A stretch of DNA of 64,000 bases from Eoetvoesia sp035555955 (GTDB taxonomy: Bacteria > Pseudomonadota > Gammaproteobacteria > Burkholderiales > Burkholderiaceae_B). The stretch is taken from contig NZ_DATMGA010000068.1 of NCBI RefSeq assembly GCF_035555955.1, forward strand, positions 1 to 64,000, read 5' to 3'. The translations under genes were made by a program, and so were the position numbers. Below are positions 1 through 8,628 of this stretch, in pieces (positions within the stretch are counted from its first letter, which is position 1; each line of letters starts with the position of its first letter). The notes under the pieces are model-generated. The model worked only from the letters and a program-made list of their open reading frames with translations, made no database searches and was not told where the DNA came from.

Positions 1-2114
1 CCGATCGTGGTCGGGCCCGAGAAGCTCGTCGTCGAGCCTTGCGCCCCGACCAGGTTGCCGCTGATGGTGGTCGAGCCGCTGAAGGTGGTGCTGCCGCCCG
101 TGGAACCCGAGAAGTCACCGCCCACGTTGGTCGTGCCGGTAAAGGTGACCGGGGTGGTGCTGGTGATGAGGACATCGCTGGGCGTGGAGTAGTCCGGCGG
201 CGGAGGGGTGCTTGAGTCGATCTGCTGTGTGGTGCTGTCCACCACCAGACCCGCCCACTGCGCATTGGTGCCCTTGGTGACCTTGACCGTGACCTCATTG
301 GTACCGGTAAGGTCGACCACATTGCCCTGCGCGAACGCACCATCCTGCAGAACGAGATTGACGATGCCATCCTCTCCGTTGCGCGCTACGTTCAGCAGCG
401 TGCCGTTGTTGCTGGCCACATTCGTGCCGCTGCCCAGTGTAATGTTCTGAGACTGACCTGCCCGGGTAAATTCCGAGCTGAACGTTGCCCCCGCCGAGTT
501 CAGCGTCGTGCCGGTGAAGCTGGCCGTAGCTCTATTCTGTAAATATGCCGACGACGAGCTCGCGTCGGTGGTGGTGACACTGCCACCAGCCATGCTGACC
601 GAGCTGACCGAGCTATCTTCGCCATACACGCTGACGCCGTTGGCATTGGCGCCACTGGTCTTGACCGTGGTGTCGGTGGCGACAATAATGCCCCCCGCTT
701 CGGCCGCGTCTCTGTCCGAACGCAAGCCATCGGCCAGCGCCCCGCTGGTCGTGATGGCGACGTTGTTCACGTTTACAGTACTGCCGTTCTTGGACAACAC
801 ACCGAAACTGCCTATGGTGCCGCTCAGCGCCCCGCCGGTGGTGGTGATGGAACCGCCGTTCAGGGTAATACCCGCACCTTCTTCGGCGAACGCGCCAAAG
901 CCCGCCAACCCGCCGGTCGTGATGTCGGCCGTGCTGGTGATGTTGCCGCTATTCTGCGAATACAAGCCCCACGAATTATCACCGGTGGTTGTAATGGATC
1001 CACCATTGATGGTAATGCTAGGCGCTGGCGATGCTCCCGAACTCGACGCATAGGCATGCACAGCATGCGAATTGCTGCCCGTCGTGGAAATGGCGGTGTT
1101 TGTCGTGGTGACCGATGAGCCGACCCCCACCAAGATGCCTCGCGAGTATTGCTCTCCAGTCGCCGAGATCGAACCGTCAGTTATCTCAGCGGTGGCTCCG
1201 CCAGTGGCATCAAGCGCATAAATCGGGCTGGTAACACCACCGGTTTTACTGCCGCTGGCAGAGGTACTGATGACGCTGTTGGTAGCGACAACCTTGGAGC
1301 CGGCGCCATCCGCGGTAATCCCATTACCCCCAGAGGACTTGAGCGTGGCCTTTTCCAGGTTTAGGGCGCTGCCATACAGCACCCTGGCTGCCATTGAGCC
1401 TGAACCAGTGGCGGTAATCGTGCCGTTTGTGTATGTGATTTCGCCCGCTGTTCCGGGATTACTGCCATCGGTATCGCCGGCCATCAGGCCAATGGACGAT
1501 GTTCCATTCACGTTGATGGCTGTGCCGTCCAGAATAACCTTGCCCTGTTTGCTTTTTTCAAGGGAGGTGTCGGGATCGAAGCCCGTGTAGGCGCGCGCGC
1601 CAGCGGCAACATCGCCATTCACATCAATTGTGCTGTTGCTGAGATTGACTGTACTGCCCACGGTCGTGCCGCCGCCGGCCTCCACGCCAAAGGTATAGCT
1701 GGTTCCACCATCGACAGATATTCCCACGCCGCTTCCGGTAACAGCGCCGCCATCTTCCGCTTGAATGCCGTTGCTGTACGTCCCGTTGGTTGTAATGGTG
1801 CCGCCGACAACATTCAAGGTGCTGCCGTCTCCAAAAGCTTCTACGCCATGAGCCCCCCAAGACGAACCGGAATTCGTTGTAACGGTGGCATTGTTCAGCG
1901 TAACCGTCGAACCACCCGTGGAAAGGACACCACGCTGATTTTTCCCATGAGTTATTGGCTCAAACGTATCGCCATTAAACGTTTTCGTGCTCCCATCGCT
2001 GACCACTTCAGTCCACGCATATGTTTCCGCCGCAGCCGTTCCATAAACCCCCATCAACGCCACCGTCAACGCGGTAGCCCGCAACACCGCCAACCGCTTG
2101 CCTACTGTCTTCAT
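1..2114 (-). CDS. Autotransporter-type adhesin passenger, N-terminal part (runs off the window)
   Basis: An uninterrupted minus-strand reading frame of 704 codons starts at the ATG at 2112-2114, preceded by an AAGGGGA-like ribosome site. The first 29 or so residues (MKTVGKRLAVLRATALTVAL...TAAAETYAW) form a signal peptide with two or more basic residues, a hydrophobic core and an AAA cleavage site. The mature part is rich in Gly, Ser, Thr, Asn and Val with recurrent motifs such as GGSITTTG, VNGTSS and TTFSGSTTI, the pattern of a parallel beta-helix passenger of type V secretion (pertactin/AIDA-like). From about residue 660 onward it becomes short tandem repeats of the FSGSTTISGN type. The C-terminal beta-barrel that would prove the class lies beyond base 1 and is not seen. 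No cysteine-rich or protease motif is visible. Confidence 0.8.
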   Translation of the reverse strand, partial: MKTVGKRLAVLRATALTVALMGVYGTAAAETYAWTEVVSDGSTKTFNGDTFEPITHGKNQRGVLSTGGSTVTLNNATVTTNSGSSWGAHGVEAFGDGSTLNVVGGTITTNGTYSNGIQAEDGGAVTGSGVGISVDGGTSYTFGVEAGGGTTVGSTVNLSNSTIDVNGDVAAGARAYTGFDPDTSLEKSKQGKVILDGTAINVNGTSSIGLMAGDTDGSNPGTAGEITYTNGTITATGSGSMAARVLYGSALNLEKATLKSSGGNGITADGAGSKVVATNSVISTSASGSKTGGVTSPIYALDATGGATAEITDGSISATGEQYSRGILVGVGSSVTTTNTAISTTGSNSHAVHAYASSSGASPAPSITINGGSITTTGDNSWGLYSQNSGNITSTADITTGGLAGFGAFAEEGAGITLNGGSITTTGGALSGTIGSFGVLSKNGSTVNVNNVAITTSGALADGLRSDRDAAEAGGIIVATDTTVKTSGANANGVSVYGEDSSVSSVSMAGGSVTTTDASSSSAYLQNRATASFTGTTLNSAGATFSSEFTRAGQSQNITLGSGTNVASNNGTLLNVARNGEDGIVNLVLQDGAFAQGNVVDLTGTNEVTVKVTKGTNAQWAGLVVDSTTQQIDSSTPPPPDYSTPSDVLITSTTPVTFTGTTNVGGDFSGSTGGSTTFSGSTTISGNLVGAQGSTTSFSGPTTI

Positions 2115-2608
2115 ACTGTCCCCTTTTACACATGTGCTGTTTTTCTGCAAAATCGTTTCGTCCCCGCAGGGCCACGCCAGTCGCGGCAAATCGCGGTCGA
2201 ACAATGAAAATTCATACATATATTTACGAATTTCTTTGCATTTGATCACAATGTTGATACGTTTTGACGTAGATGTATCTTTATATTGCTAATGGTTATC
2301 CCTGATTGAATCTTGAGGACACTGAAGAACAATAAAAATACTTTTATATTTCAAGGATCAAGAAAGTTTCAAGGCTCAAGAAGCCGGACGCGGCAATCGA
2401 AGCCGCTCTTGGAGGATGAGCCGCGGCCGCCACACCGCCTATGTCGCGGCCCGCATCATGAAAGACGCACCCACGGCTTTTCAGAATAATGCTGACAACC
2501 ATGCCAGCCGCCGCAGCTATGATTATGGTTCTGGCTGCGGCTGGCCGGGCTTTGGCCGACTGCGCCGCGGGCTCCCGTTGCCCCGAGGCGCTTGCCTGAC
2601 AGGCCGGC
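2115..2608. promoter_or_regulatory. AT-rich upstream region of the autotransporter, no gene seen
   Basis: This 494-base gap lies between the autotransporter start and the tautomerase stop. Bases 2200-2350 are far more AT-rich than the surroundings and must hold the autotransporter promoter, but I could not single out one convincing -35/-10 pair. A tandem 16-base near-repeat sits at 2349-2382. A possible 72-codon frame at 2416-2634 on the plus strand has no ribosome site and unlikely composition, so I do not call it. Confidence 0.4.
2349..2382. repeat. Tandem 16-base direct repeat
   Basis: TTTCAAGGATCAAGAA (2349-2364) is followed two bases later by TTTCAAGGCTCAAGAA (2367-2382), differing at one base. 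The copies have an 18-base period, close to two helical turns, and lie about 235 bases upstream of the autotransporter start. This could be a binding site for a dimeric regulator or a simple duplication; the sequence does not decide. Confidence 0.45.
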
Positions 2609-2983
2609 CTAGCGCCCTGCCTGCTTGGCGGTAATACCGTTGGCCATGCCCATATTGGTATTGGGAAAATCGGTGATGCGGGCGCGGACTTCGGCCACCG
2701 GCACGCCGGTCACTTCATGCGCGGCAGGCCCCAGCGCGGCGATCAGCGCGGCTTTTTGCTCTTCGGTGCGCCCGGCGATCATGTCGACTTCGTACATAAT
2801 GGTAGGCGAGCCGAATTCGCCGCCATTCAAATAATGCCCTTCGGGCAGTTCATGCAAAACGACGCGCACACTGTGCTGAGGAGCGCTCAACGCTTGCACG
2901 ACGGTCTCGCTCGAGCGCAGCAGCAACTGCTTTTTTTGATCGGCCGAAAGTCCCGGAGTGGCCGTAATGGTGACGAATGGCAT
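2609..2983 (-). CDS. Tautomerase family protein (tandem 4-oxalocrotonate tautomerase-like)
   Basis: The 124-residue protein begins MPFVTITATPGL, so removal of Met would expose the N-terminal proline that is the catalytic base of the tautomerase superfamily. A second half starting near residue 60 (TIMYEVDMIAGRTEEQK) repeats the beta-alpha-beta plan, making it a fused two-unit form rather than the usual 60-70 residue single unit. The start at 2983 has an AAGGAACC ribosome site; an upstream extension of the frame to 3133 lacks one. It stands alone, far from the 3-hydroxyanthranilate genes at 44-46 kb whose pathway yields 4-oxalocrotonate, so a link is only possible. Substrate is unknown. Confidence 0.75.
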   Translation of the reverse strand: MPFVTITATPGLSADQKKQLLLRSSETVVQALSAPQHSVRVVLHELPEGHYLNGGEFGSPTIMYEVDMIAGRTEEQKAALIAALGPAAHEVTGVPVAEVRARITDFPNTNMGMANGITAKQAGR

Positions 2984-3275
2984 CAAGGTTCCTTGAAGTG
3001 AATAAGAAAAAGGGGTCTGGCTGAAAAAACATAGTCTGGCTTGAATACGGCCCATTATCGCTGTAGCCGGCCGCCCCGCACAAGTTGCCCAGGCGCCAAC
3101 GGCCCGGAACAGACGCGGCAAGCCCGGCAACACCGGCGCCGCCCCCGCCCATTCGATCCAATGCAGCCGGGCGTCAACTTTACGCGTTGAACCATTTCAC
3201 CCAAAATACGTCCCTTATCAGGAGCACGGCAGCGCGACCGCCTTGCACGCCCGCCTTTAATCTTTCGGAATACCC

Positions 3276-5177
3276 ATGAACTGGAATCACGAATTGGCCA
3301 GCAGCGGCATATGGATACTCAAGGCCTATGTCATTACCGGAGTTCTGTTTGGCCTTGCCGCCTGGGGGCTGGCGCGGTTTACGGTGTGGGGCGGCCACTT
3401 CTGGAAAATCACCGGCGGCTACTTCTCGCCCCGGCGCAGCTGGCGGCCCATTCTGGCCCTGGCGTTCATCCTGTTCCTGACCCTGTGCGCGGTGCGCCTG
3501 GATGTGCTGTTTTCCAATTGGTACAACAGCATGTACACCGCCCTGCAAAAACTGGACGTCGCCGCCTTCTGGGCCGCCATGTGGCTGTTCGCCATTCTGG
3601 CAACCATCCACGTCGTCCGCTCTTTGTTCGACTTCTATGTGCAGCAGGCCTTCACCATCCACTGGCGGGTGTGGCTGAACGAGCAAATGCTGGCAAGCTG
3701 GCTGGACAACCGCGCCTACTACCGCAGCCAGTTTCTGGAACAGCCCATCGACAACCCCGACCAGCGGATCCAGCAGGACGTGGCCACCTTCGTCCAGTCG
3801 TCGCTTGCCCTGTCCATGGGCGTCGTCAATGCCCTGGTTTCGACCATTGCCTTTACCGTCATACTATGGGGGCTTTCGGGGCCGCTGGCCGTTTTCGGCG
3901 TGGACGTTCCGCGCGCCATGGTGTTCCTGGTGTTCGTATACGTGGTCGTGGCCACGGTCTTCGCGATTGGAATCGGGCGGCCGCTGATTGCGCTGAACTT
4001 TCTTAACGAACGGTTCAACGCCAACTACCGTTATGCCCTGGTGCGCGTGCGCGAATATGCCGAAAGCATTGCGTTCTATGCCGGTGAAAAAGTCGAAGGG
4101 GCCTTGCTGCGCGGCAGGTTCGGCCAGGTCATCGGCAACGCCTGGGCCATTGTGTACCGGTCGTTGAAATTCCTGGGCTTCAACTTCGTCGTGACCCAGG
4201 CCGCCGTGGTCTTTCCCTTCATCATCCAGGCGCAGCGCTTTTTTTCCAAGCAGATAAGCCTGGGAGACCTGATGCAGACCGCGCAGGCCTTCGGCCGCCT
4301 GCAGGACAATCTGTCGTTCTTTCGCAATGCCTACGACCAATTCGCTTCGTACCGCGCCACGCTGGACCGGCTTACCGGCTTTACCAAGGCCCTCGAGCAC
4401 GCCAAACACCTGCCCGAACCCAAGGTCAGCGAGCAGGGCCAGCGCCTGGCCCTGGAAAACCTGACGGTGCGCACCCCCGGCGGCCAAACGCTTATCGCCG
4501 GCCTGAACCTGGAAGTCGGCGAAACCGAGCCCGTGCTGGTGCGGGGCCCTTCGGGCGCCGGGAAAACCACCTTGCTGCGCGCCATCGCCGGCCTATGGCC
4601 GTACTGCGAAGGGCAAATCATAAGGCCGGGTTCCGGCGCGCTATTCCTTTCGCAAAAACCGTACATCCCGCTCGGCAGCCTGCGTGATGCGCTGTACTAC
4701 CCGCAGCCATTGCCGGACGACACCGACTACGTGCGGCTGGCAACCAAAGCCACGCCGCAGGCCGGCCTTGGCGCCCCCACCAACCTTGACAGCATGCTGC
4801 ACATCGCCGACTTCGCGCCGGGTTCCGAGAACGCCCCCGACGACCAGCGCGCGCGCGACGTCCTGCGGCAAGTGCAACTGAGGCATCTGGCGGATCGCCT
4901 GGACGAGGTGGCCGACTGGGGCCGCATACTCTCGCTGGGCGAACAGCAAAGGCTGGCCTTCGGGCGCCTGCTGCTGGCCGCCCCCGCGGCCGCCTTCCTG
5001 GACGAAGCCACCTCGGCCATGGACGAAGGCCTGGAAGACGCCATGTACAGACTGGTGCGCGAACACCTGCCCCGCACCCGGCTGGTCAGCGTGGGGCACC
5101 GCAGCACGCTGCTGGCGCACCACCCCTGCCTGCTTACCCTGAAGCTGGAAGGCGCGTGGGAATTGTCCAGGCCATGA
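3276..5177 (+). CDS. SbmA/YddA-like ABC transporter, permease fused to ATPase
   Basis: This 633-residue half-transporter has an N-terminal membrane domain with about six helices (residues 15-350; WGGHFWKITGGYF and LFSNWYNSMYTALQ are typical of the ABC_membrane_2/SbmA_BacA family) followed by a nucleotide-binding domain. Walker A is GPSGAGKTT near residue 423, the signature is LSLGEQQR near 553 (the SLGEQ variant usual in the YddA/ABCD group), and Walker B is AAFLDEATSAMD near 572. Full transporters are expected to be homodimers in the inner membrane. Relatives move peptides, cobalamin or very long chain acyl-CoA; the substrate here cannot be read. It is a single gene, with the next gene 193 bases downstream. 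Confidence 0.85.
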   Translation: MNWNHELASSGIWILKAYVITGVLFGLAAWGLARFTVWGGHFWKITGGYFSPRRSWRPILALAFILFLTLCAVRLDVLFSNWYNSMYTALQKLDVAAFWAAMWLFAILATIHVVRSLFDFYVQQAFTIHWRVWLNEQMLASWLDNRAYYRSQFLEQPIDNPDQRIQQDVATFVQSSLALSMGVVNALVSTIAFTVILWGLSGPLAVFGVDVPRAMVFLVFVYVVVATVFAIGIGRPLIALNFLNERFNANYRYALVRVREYAESIAFYAGEKVEGALLRGRFGQVIGNAWAIVYRSLKFLGFNFVVTQAAVVFPFIIQAQRFFSKQISLGDLMQTAQAFGRLQDNLSFFRNAYDQFASYRATLDRLTGFTKALEHAKHLPEPKVSEQGQRLALENLTVRTPGGQTLIAGLNLEVGETEPVLVRGPSGAGKTTLLRAIAGLWPYCEGQIIRPGSGALFLSQKPYIPLGSLRDALYYPQPLPDDTDYVRLATKATPQAGLGAPTNLDSMLHIADFAPGSENAPDDQRARDVLRQVQLRHLADRLDEVADWGRILSLGEQQRLAFGRLLLAAPAAAFLDEATSAMDEGLEDAMYRLVREHLPRTRLVSVGHRSTLLAHHPCLLTLKLEGAWELSRP

Positions 5178-5370
5178 GCACGCGGCGCCATCCGCCTACC
5201 GCACAAGCCGGCGCGCCCCGCCGTTTCAACGTGCCGCCGCTTATCAGTTACTCTTATCGTTGCGGGCCATTGTCCGGCTGCGGCGGCACGGCGCCTGCGC
5301 GACAACGGCCTCGCCCGGCCTTGCCCGCTCATCCATTTCATTCATCCATTCATCGCCCACTTCGGAAACC

Positions 5371-5745
5371 ATGAACTACCTCGCCATCAAACACCTGCAC
5401 ATCACCGCGGCCGTATTGAGCATTCTCTTCTTCGTGCTGCGCGCCTATTGGTCCGTGGCGGGGTCGCCCAAGCTGCAGGCCAGGTTCGTGCGCATCGCGC
5501 CGCATGTCATCGACACCGTGCTGCTGGTATGCGGCATCATCCTTGCCGTCATGATCGGCCCCGAGCAGCCGTGGATACTGGCCAAGCTGATCGGCGTCGT
5601 TCTGTACATCGTCATCGGCACCATCGCCATCAAGCGCGGCAAGACACCCGGCGCGCGGGCCGTGGCCGCCGTGGCCGCCGTGCTGGTGTTCTTCTACATC
5701 GTGGGCATCGCCATCAACCACAACTGGCTGTCGTGGTTCGCATGA
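5371..5745 (+). CDS. SirB2 family membrane protein
   Basis: A 124-residue integral membrane protein with four predicted helices (around residues 10-25, 45-62, 68-85 and 95-115) and the family start MNYLAIKHLHITAAVLSI. The frame is open upstream to 5260, but MNYL is where the conserved family begins. SirB2 proteins are widespread in proteobacteria and have no firm biochemical role. Its TGA overlaps the ATG of the patatin gene (ATGA), so the two are translationally coupled. Confidence 0.8.
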   Translation: MNYLAIKHLHITAAVLSILFFVLRAYWSVAGSPKLQARFVRIAPHVIDTVLLVCGIILAVMIGPEQPWILAKLIGVVLYIVIGTIAIKRGKTPGARAVAAVAAVLVFFYIVGIAINHNWLSWFA

Positions 5746-6899
5746 AAGGCAAGCCCACCCTTCCCGACTACGAAACCATCGCCCTGGTGCTGCAGGGCGG
5801 CGGCGCCCTGGGCGCTTATCAGGCGGGCGTATTCCAGGGCCTGCACGAAGCCGGCATCGTCCCCACTTGGCTGGCCGGCATTTCCATCGGCGCCCTGAAC
5901 ACCGCCATTCTTGCCGGCAACCCTCCCGAAAAGCGCGTCGAGCGGCTGCGCGAGTTCTGGGACACCATCTGCCAGCCGAATATCGGCATGGGCGTGCCAC
6001 CGATGTTCGACAACGACATCTTCGGCGTCACCGATTTCGTGCGCGGCGCCATGAACTCATTCAGCGCGGGAAACACCATGGTGGGCGGGCAGGCAGGATT
6101 TTTTCATCCGCGTTTTCCGCCCCCCATGTGGAGCCACTCGGGCTCTCCGAATACAGCCAGCTACTACACCACGCATCCGTTGAAGGAAACCCTGGAACGG
6201 CTGTGCGACTTCGACCGCATCAACTCCGGCGAGTTGCGCGTTTCCGTCGGCGCCGTCAATATCCGCACCGGCAACCTTACGTACTTCGACAACCGCGAGA
6301 TCGAATTGCGGGCCGAACACTTCATGGCCTCGGGCGCGCTGCCCCCGGCCTTCCCCGCCATTGAAATCGACGGCGAGCACTATTGGGACGGCGGCCTGGT
6401 GTCGAACACGCCGCTGGCCTATGTGCTGGAATCGCGGCCTCTGGAAGACACCCTGGCCTTCCAGGTCGACTTATGGAGCGCCAAGGGCCTTGCGCCCACC
6501 AACCTCGAAGAAGTCGCCGACCGCGAAAAGGAAATCCGCTATTCAAGCCGCACACGGCTGGTAACCGACCAACTGCGCCGGGCGCAGAACTTCAGGCGCC
6601 TGCTGCAGCGCATGCTGGACGACATTCCCGAAGACGTGCGCAACAAGGCGCCGTATTGCAAGACCGCCCGCGAACTGGCATGCAGCAAGCGCTACAACGT
6701 CATCCACCTCATTTACCAGAACAAGCCCTACGAAAGCCATTACAAGGACTTCGAATTCAGCCAGGCCAGCATGCAGGACCACTGGCACAGCGGGCTGGAA
6801 GACATTCAAAGAACGCTTAAAACCCCGCACTACCTGGCCATGCCCGACAACGAATCGGGCTTCGTCACGCACGACGTGCACAACAAGGAAAAAGGGTAG
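5742..6899 (+). CDS. Patatin-like phospholipase
   Basis: The 385-residue protein has the full patatin catalytic set: the oxyanion-hole motif QGGGALGAYQAGV (about residues 17-29), the nucleophile elbow GISIG (residues 46-50, Ser is the nucleophile) and the Asp of the dyad in WDGGLVSNTPL (near residue 216). A C-terminal extension after residue 285 matches the DUF3734-containing patatins common in proteobacteria. No signal peptide is seen, so it is predicted cytoplasmic or membrane-associated. The start overlaps the SirB2 stop by four bases, although the frame remains open far upstream. Expected activity is hydrolysis of acyl esters in phospholipids; the substrate is not established. Confidence 0.85.
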   Translation: MKGKPTLPDYETIALVLQGGGALGAYQAGVFQGLHEAGIVPTWLAGISIGALNTAILAGNPPEKRVERLREFWDTICQPNIGMGVPPMFDNDIFGVTDFVRGAMNSFSAGNTMVGGQAGFFHPRFPPPMWSHSGSPNTASYYTTHPLKETLERLCDFDRINSGELRVSVGAVNIRTGNLTYFDNREIELRAEHFMASGALPPAFPAIEIDGEHYWDGGLVSNTPLAYVLESRPLEDTLAFQVDLWSAKGLAPTNLEEVADREKEIRYSSRTRLVTDQLRRAQNFRRLLQRMLDDIPEDVRNKAPYCKTARELACSKRYNVIHLIYQNKPYESHYKDFEFSQASMQDHWHSGLEDIQRTLKTPHYLAMPDNESGFVTHDVHNKEKG

Positions 6900-6977
6900 C
6901 GGATCATCCAGCCCGCGCGCCACGCAAGGCCGGCGCAGAACGAGCGCGCGATTCGGTCAATGGAGGAAGCCGCGCCT

Positions 6978-6994
6978 TAGGGCCTCAGGCCCTA
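6978..6994. terminator. Hairpin between convergent genes
   Basis: TAGGGCC (6978-6984) and GGCCCTA (6988-6994) form a perfect seven-base stem around a TCA loop, extended by partly pairing GCGC/GCGC flanks. It sits at the very end of the exporter gene on the minus strand, whose TAG stop is part of the stem, and downstream of the convergent patatin gene. No U-run follows, so it is a poor classical terminator. Confidence 0.4.
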
Positions 6995-7918
6995 GCGCCG
7001 ACCCAGCACCACAGCCCCCGCCAGCACGAATACCGTGCCCAGCAGTTGTACAGCGGTAATGGGCTCATCCAGCAGCCACGCCGCCAGAAACAGCACCGAC
7101 ACCGGGCCGATCAGACCCAGTTGCGCCGTCATGGGAGCGCCGATGCGCGCCACCGCCCACATGATCATGAAGGTGGGCGCCACGGTATTGACGGTGGCGT
7201 GGATGAAAGAAAGCCCGTATACCGGCCACGCCTGGTACAGGCCGCGCCAGGCATGCACCCAGAAAAACTGGATCAAGGTAAAAACCGCCGACACCGTCAT
7301 GGCGTACGCCACCAGCCGGGTCGCCCCGACACGCTTGATGAGCTCGCCCGAGCCGATCAGATAGAACGCGTACGTAAACGCCGAGGCCAGTACAAAGCCC
7401 GCCCCGCGCAGCACGCCCTCGCCGCTGAACGACAGATCCTGCAAAAAGACCAACACGACGCCGGCATACGACAGGCCAAGCGCCAGCCATTGCTTGCCGG
7501 CGATCGCGCGCTTGAAATACAGCGCGGAAATCAGCAGCACGAACGTGGGCGATAAAAACAGAATAAGGCGCTCCAGGCCCGCCGTAATCGTCTGCAAGCC
7601 CAGGAAGTCCAGGAAACTGGACAGGTAGTACCCGATGAACCCAAGCAGGACGAGCTGGCAGCGCTCTTTTACCGTGAGGCGCGGGATCAGCCCGCGCGCT
7701 GCCTTGCGCGCCTGGAACACGCCGATTGCCAGAAAGAACGGCAAGGACAGCAGCATGCGAAAGCCAATGATGGTCACCGCGTCCACGCCGTAGCGGTAGG
7801 TAAGCTTGACCACGACGGCCTTGGCGGAAAACAGCACGGCGCCCAGCCCCGCCAGCAAAAACCCGGCCCAGAACTCTTTGGGACGCGACGCGGCAACGGA
7901 ACGGGACAACAAGGACAT
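6992..7918 (-). CDS. EamA/DMT-family membrane exporter
   Basis: A 308-residue protein with ten predicted transmembrane helices arranged as two EamA repeats (about residues 18-150 and 165-300), the standard plan of drug/metabolite exporters. Motifs include GFLLAGLGAVLFSAKAVVVK at the first helix and PVSVLFLAAWLLDEPIT in the second repeat. I use the ATG at 7918; a TTG at 7945 would add nine residues, and neither has a clear ribosome site. It is divergent from the MarR gene, with about 90 bases between starts, so the same regulator could control it. The exported compound is unknown. Confidence 0.75.
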   Translation of the reverse strand: MSLLSRSVAASRPKEFWAGFLLAGLGAVLFSAKAVVVKLTYRYGVDAVTIIGFRMLLSLPFFLAIGVFQARKAARGLIPRLTVKERCQLVLLGFIGYYLSSFLDFLGLQTITAGLERLILFLSPTFVLLISALYFKRAIAGKQWLALGLSYAGVVLVFLQDLSFSGEGVLRGAGFVLASAFTYAFYLIGSGELIKRVGATRLVAYAMTVSAVFTLIQFFWVHAWRGLYQAWPVYGLSFIHATVNTVAPTFMIMWAVARIGAPMTAQLGLIGPVSVLFLAAWLLDEPITAVQLLGTVFVLAGAVVLGRR

Positions 7919-7974
7919 GGGAAACGCAGTCAGAAAAGTCAACAATTTGTCAGGAGATACTGTCGGGACTGTAA

Positions 7975-8003
7975 TTGCATAGACAAATAAATACGCATAA
8001 AAT
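7975..8003 (+). promoter_or_regulatory. Candidate sigma-70 promoter of the marR-efflux operon
   Basis: TTGCAT (7975-7980) and TAAAAT (7998-8003) are separated by 17 bases. Transcription would begin about seven bases later, at or next to the ATG at 8011, giving a nearly leaderless message; this agrees with the absence of a good ribosome site. Position between divergent genes is what a MarR autoregulatory promoter would need. Prediction by eye only. Confidence 0.35.
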
Positions 8004-8010
8004 ACAGGAC

Positions 8011-8493
8011 ATGGAATATTACCAGCCCAACCCCGATTCCCTCAGCGCGGAAAACAACGTCGGACACCTGCTGAAGCTTGCCGCAGGGTCCGTCGTGCGC
8101 ATGGCCGACCAGGCCGTGGCGCCGCTTGGGCTGACCGCCATACAATGGCGGCCGCTGGTTATCCTGCGCTATACCGAAATCAACACCCCGGCCGAGCTGG
8201 CGCGCGTCGTCACCGTGGACACCGGAGCCATGACCCGCACGCTCGACCGCCTGGAAGCCAAAGGCTTTCTTACCCGCCAACGCTGCCAGGAAGACCGGCG
8301 CGTGGTTCTGCTGGAACTTACGCCGCTTGGGCACGACGTCGTCGCGAAAATCCTGCCGGCCGTCGCCGCCACCTTGAACTCGCACCTGGAGGGGTTTTCA
8401 AAAGCCGAAACCACTCAGCTCATCGGGCTGTTGCGGCGTGTCATCATCAACGGCGGCCACAACCCCGATTGCTGTAAACCGAAGGAACATTAG
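8011..8493 (+). CDS. MarR family transcriptional regulator
   Basis: The 160-residue protein shows the MarR winged-helix core: NTPAELARVVTVDTGAMTRTLDRLEAKGFLTRQ (recognition region, residues 60-95) followed by the wing CQEDRRVVLLELTPLG. The frame is open to a TTG at 7975, but ATG 8011 is the first ATG and gives a normal length. It is the first gene of an operon with an outer-membrane factor, adaptor and pump, the arrangement of emrRAB-like systems in which the MarR protein represses the pump and is released by phenolic or hydrophobic ligands. That role here is inferred from context. Confidence 0.85.
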   Translation: MEYYQPNPDSLSAENNVGHLLKLAAGSVVRMADQAVAPLGLTAIQWRPLVILRYTEINTPAELARVVTVDTGAMTRTLDRLEAKGFLTRQRCQEDRRVVLLELTPLGHDVVAKILPAVAATLNSHLEGFSKAETTQLIGLLRRVIINGGHNPDCCKPKEH

Positions 8494-8628
8494 CTTCTCA
8501 TTGCCAAGCATTCATGAATGCGCGCCGGGCTCCGTTTTTTACGCCCCATCGCGCCATCCGCCGGTTGCCGCTAAATAATTGCCTAGTCAGATACTACTTA
8601 ATCAATCATATTCAGCTTATTGTCAGCA

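Noticed and set aside
2416..2634. 72-codon plus-strand frame in the gap before the tautomerase
   Set aside because: No ribosome site, overlaps the tautomerase 3' end, low-complexity Arg/Gly composition.
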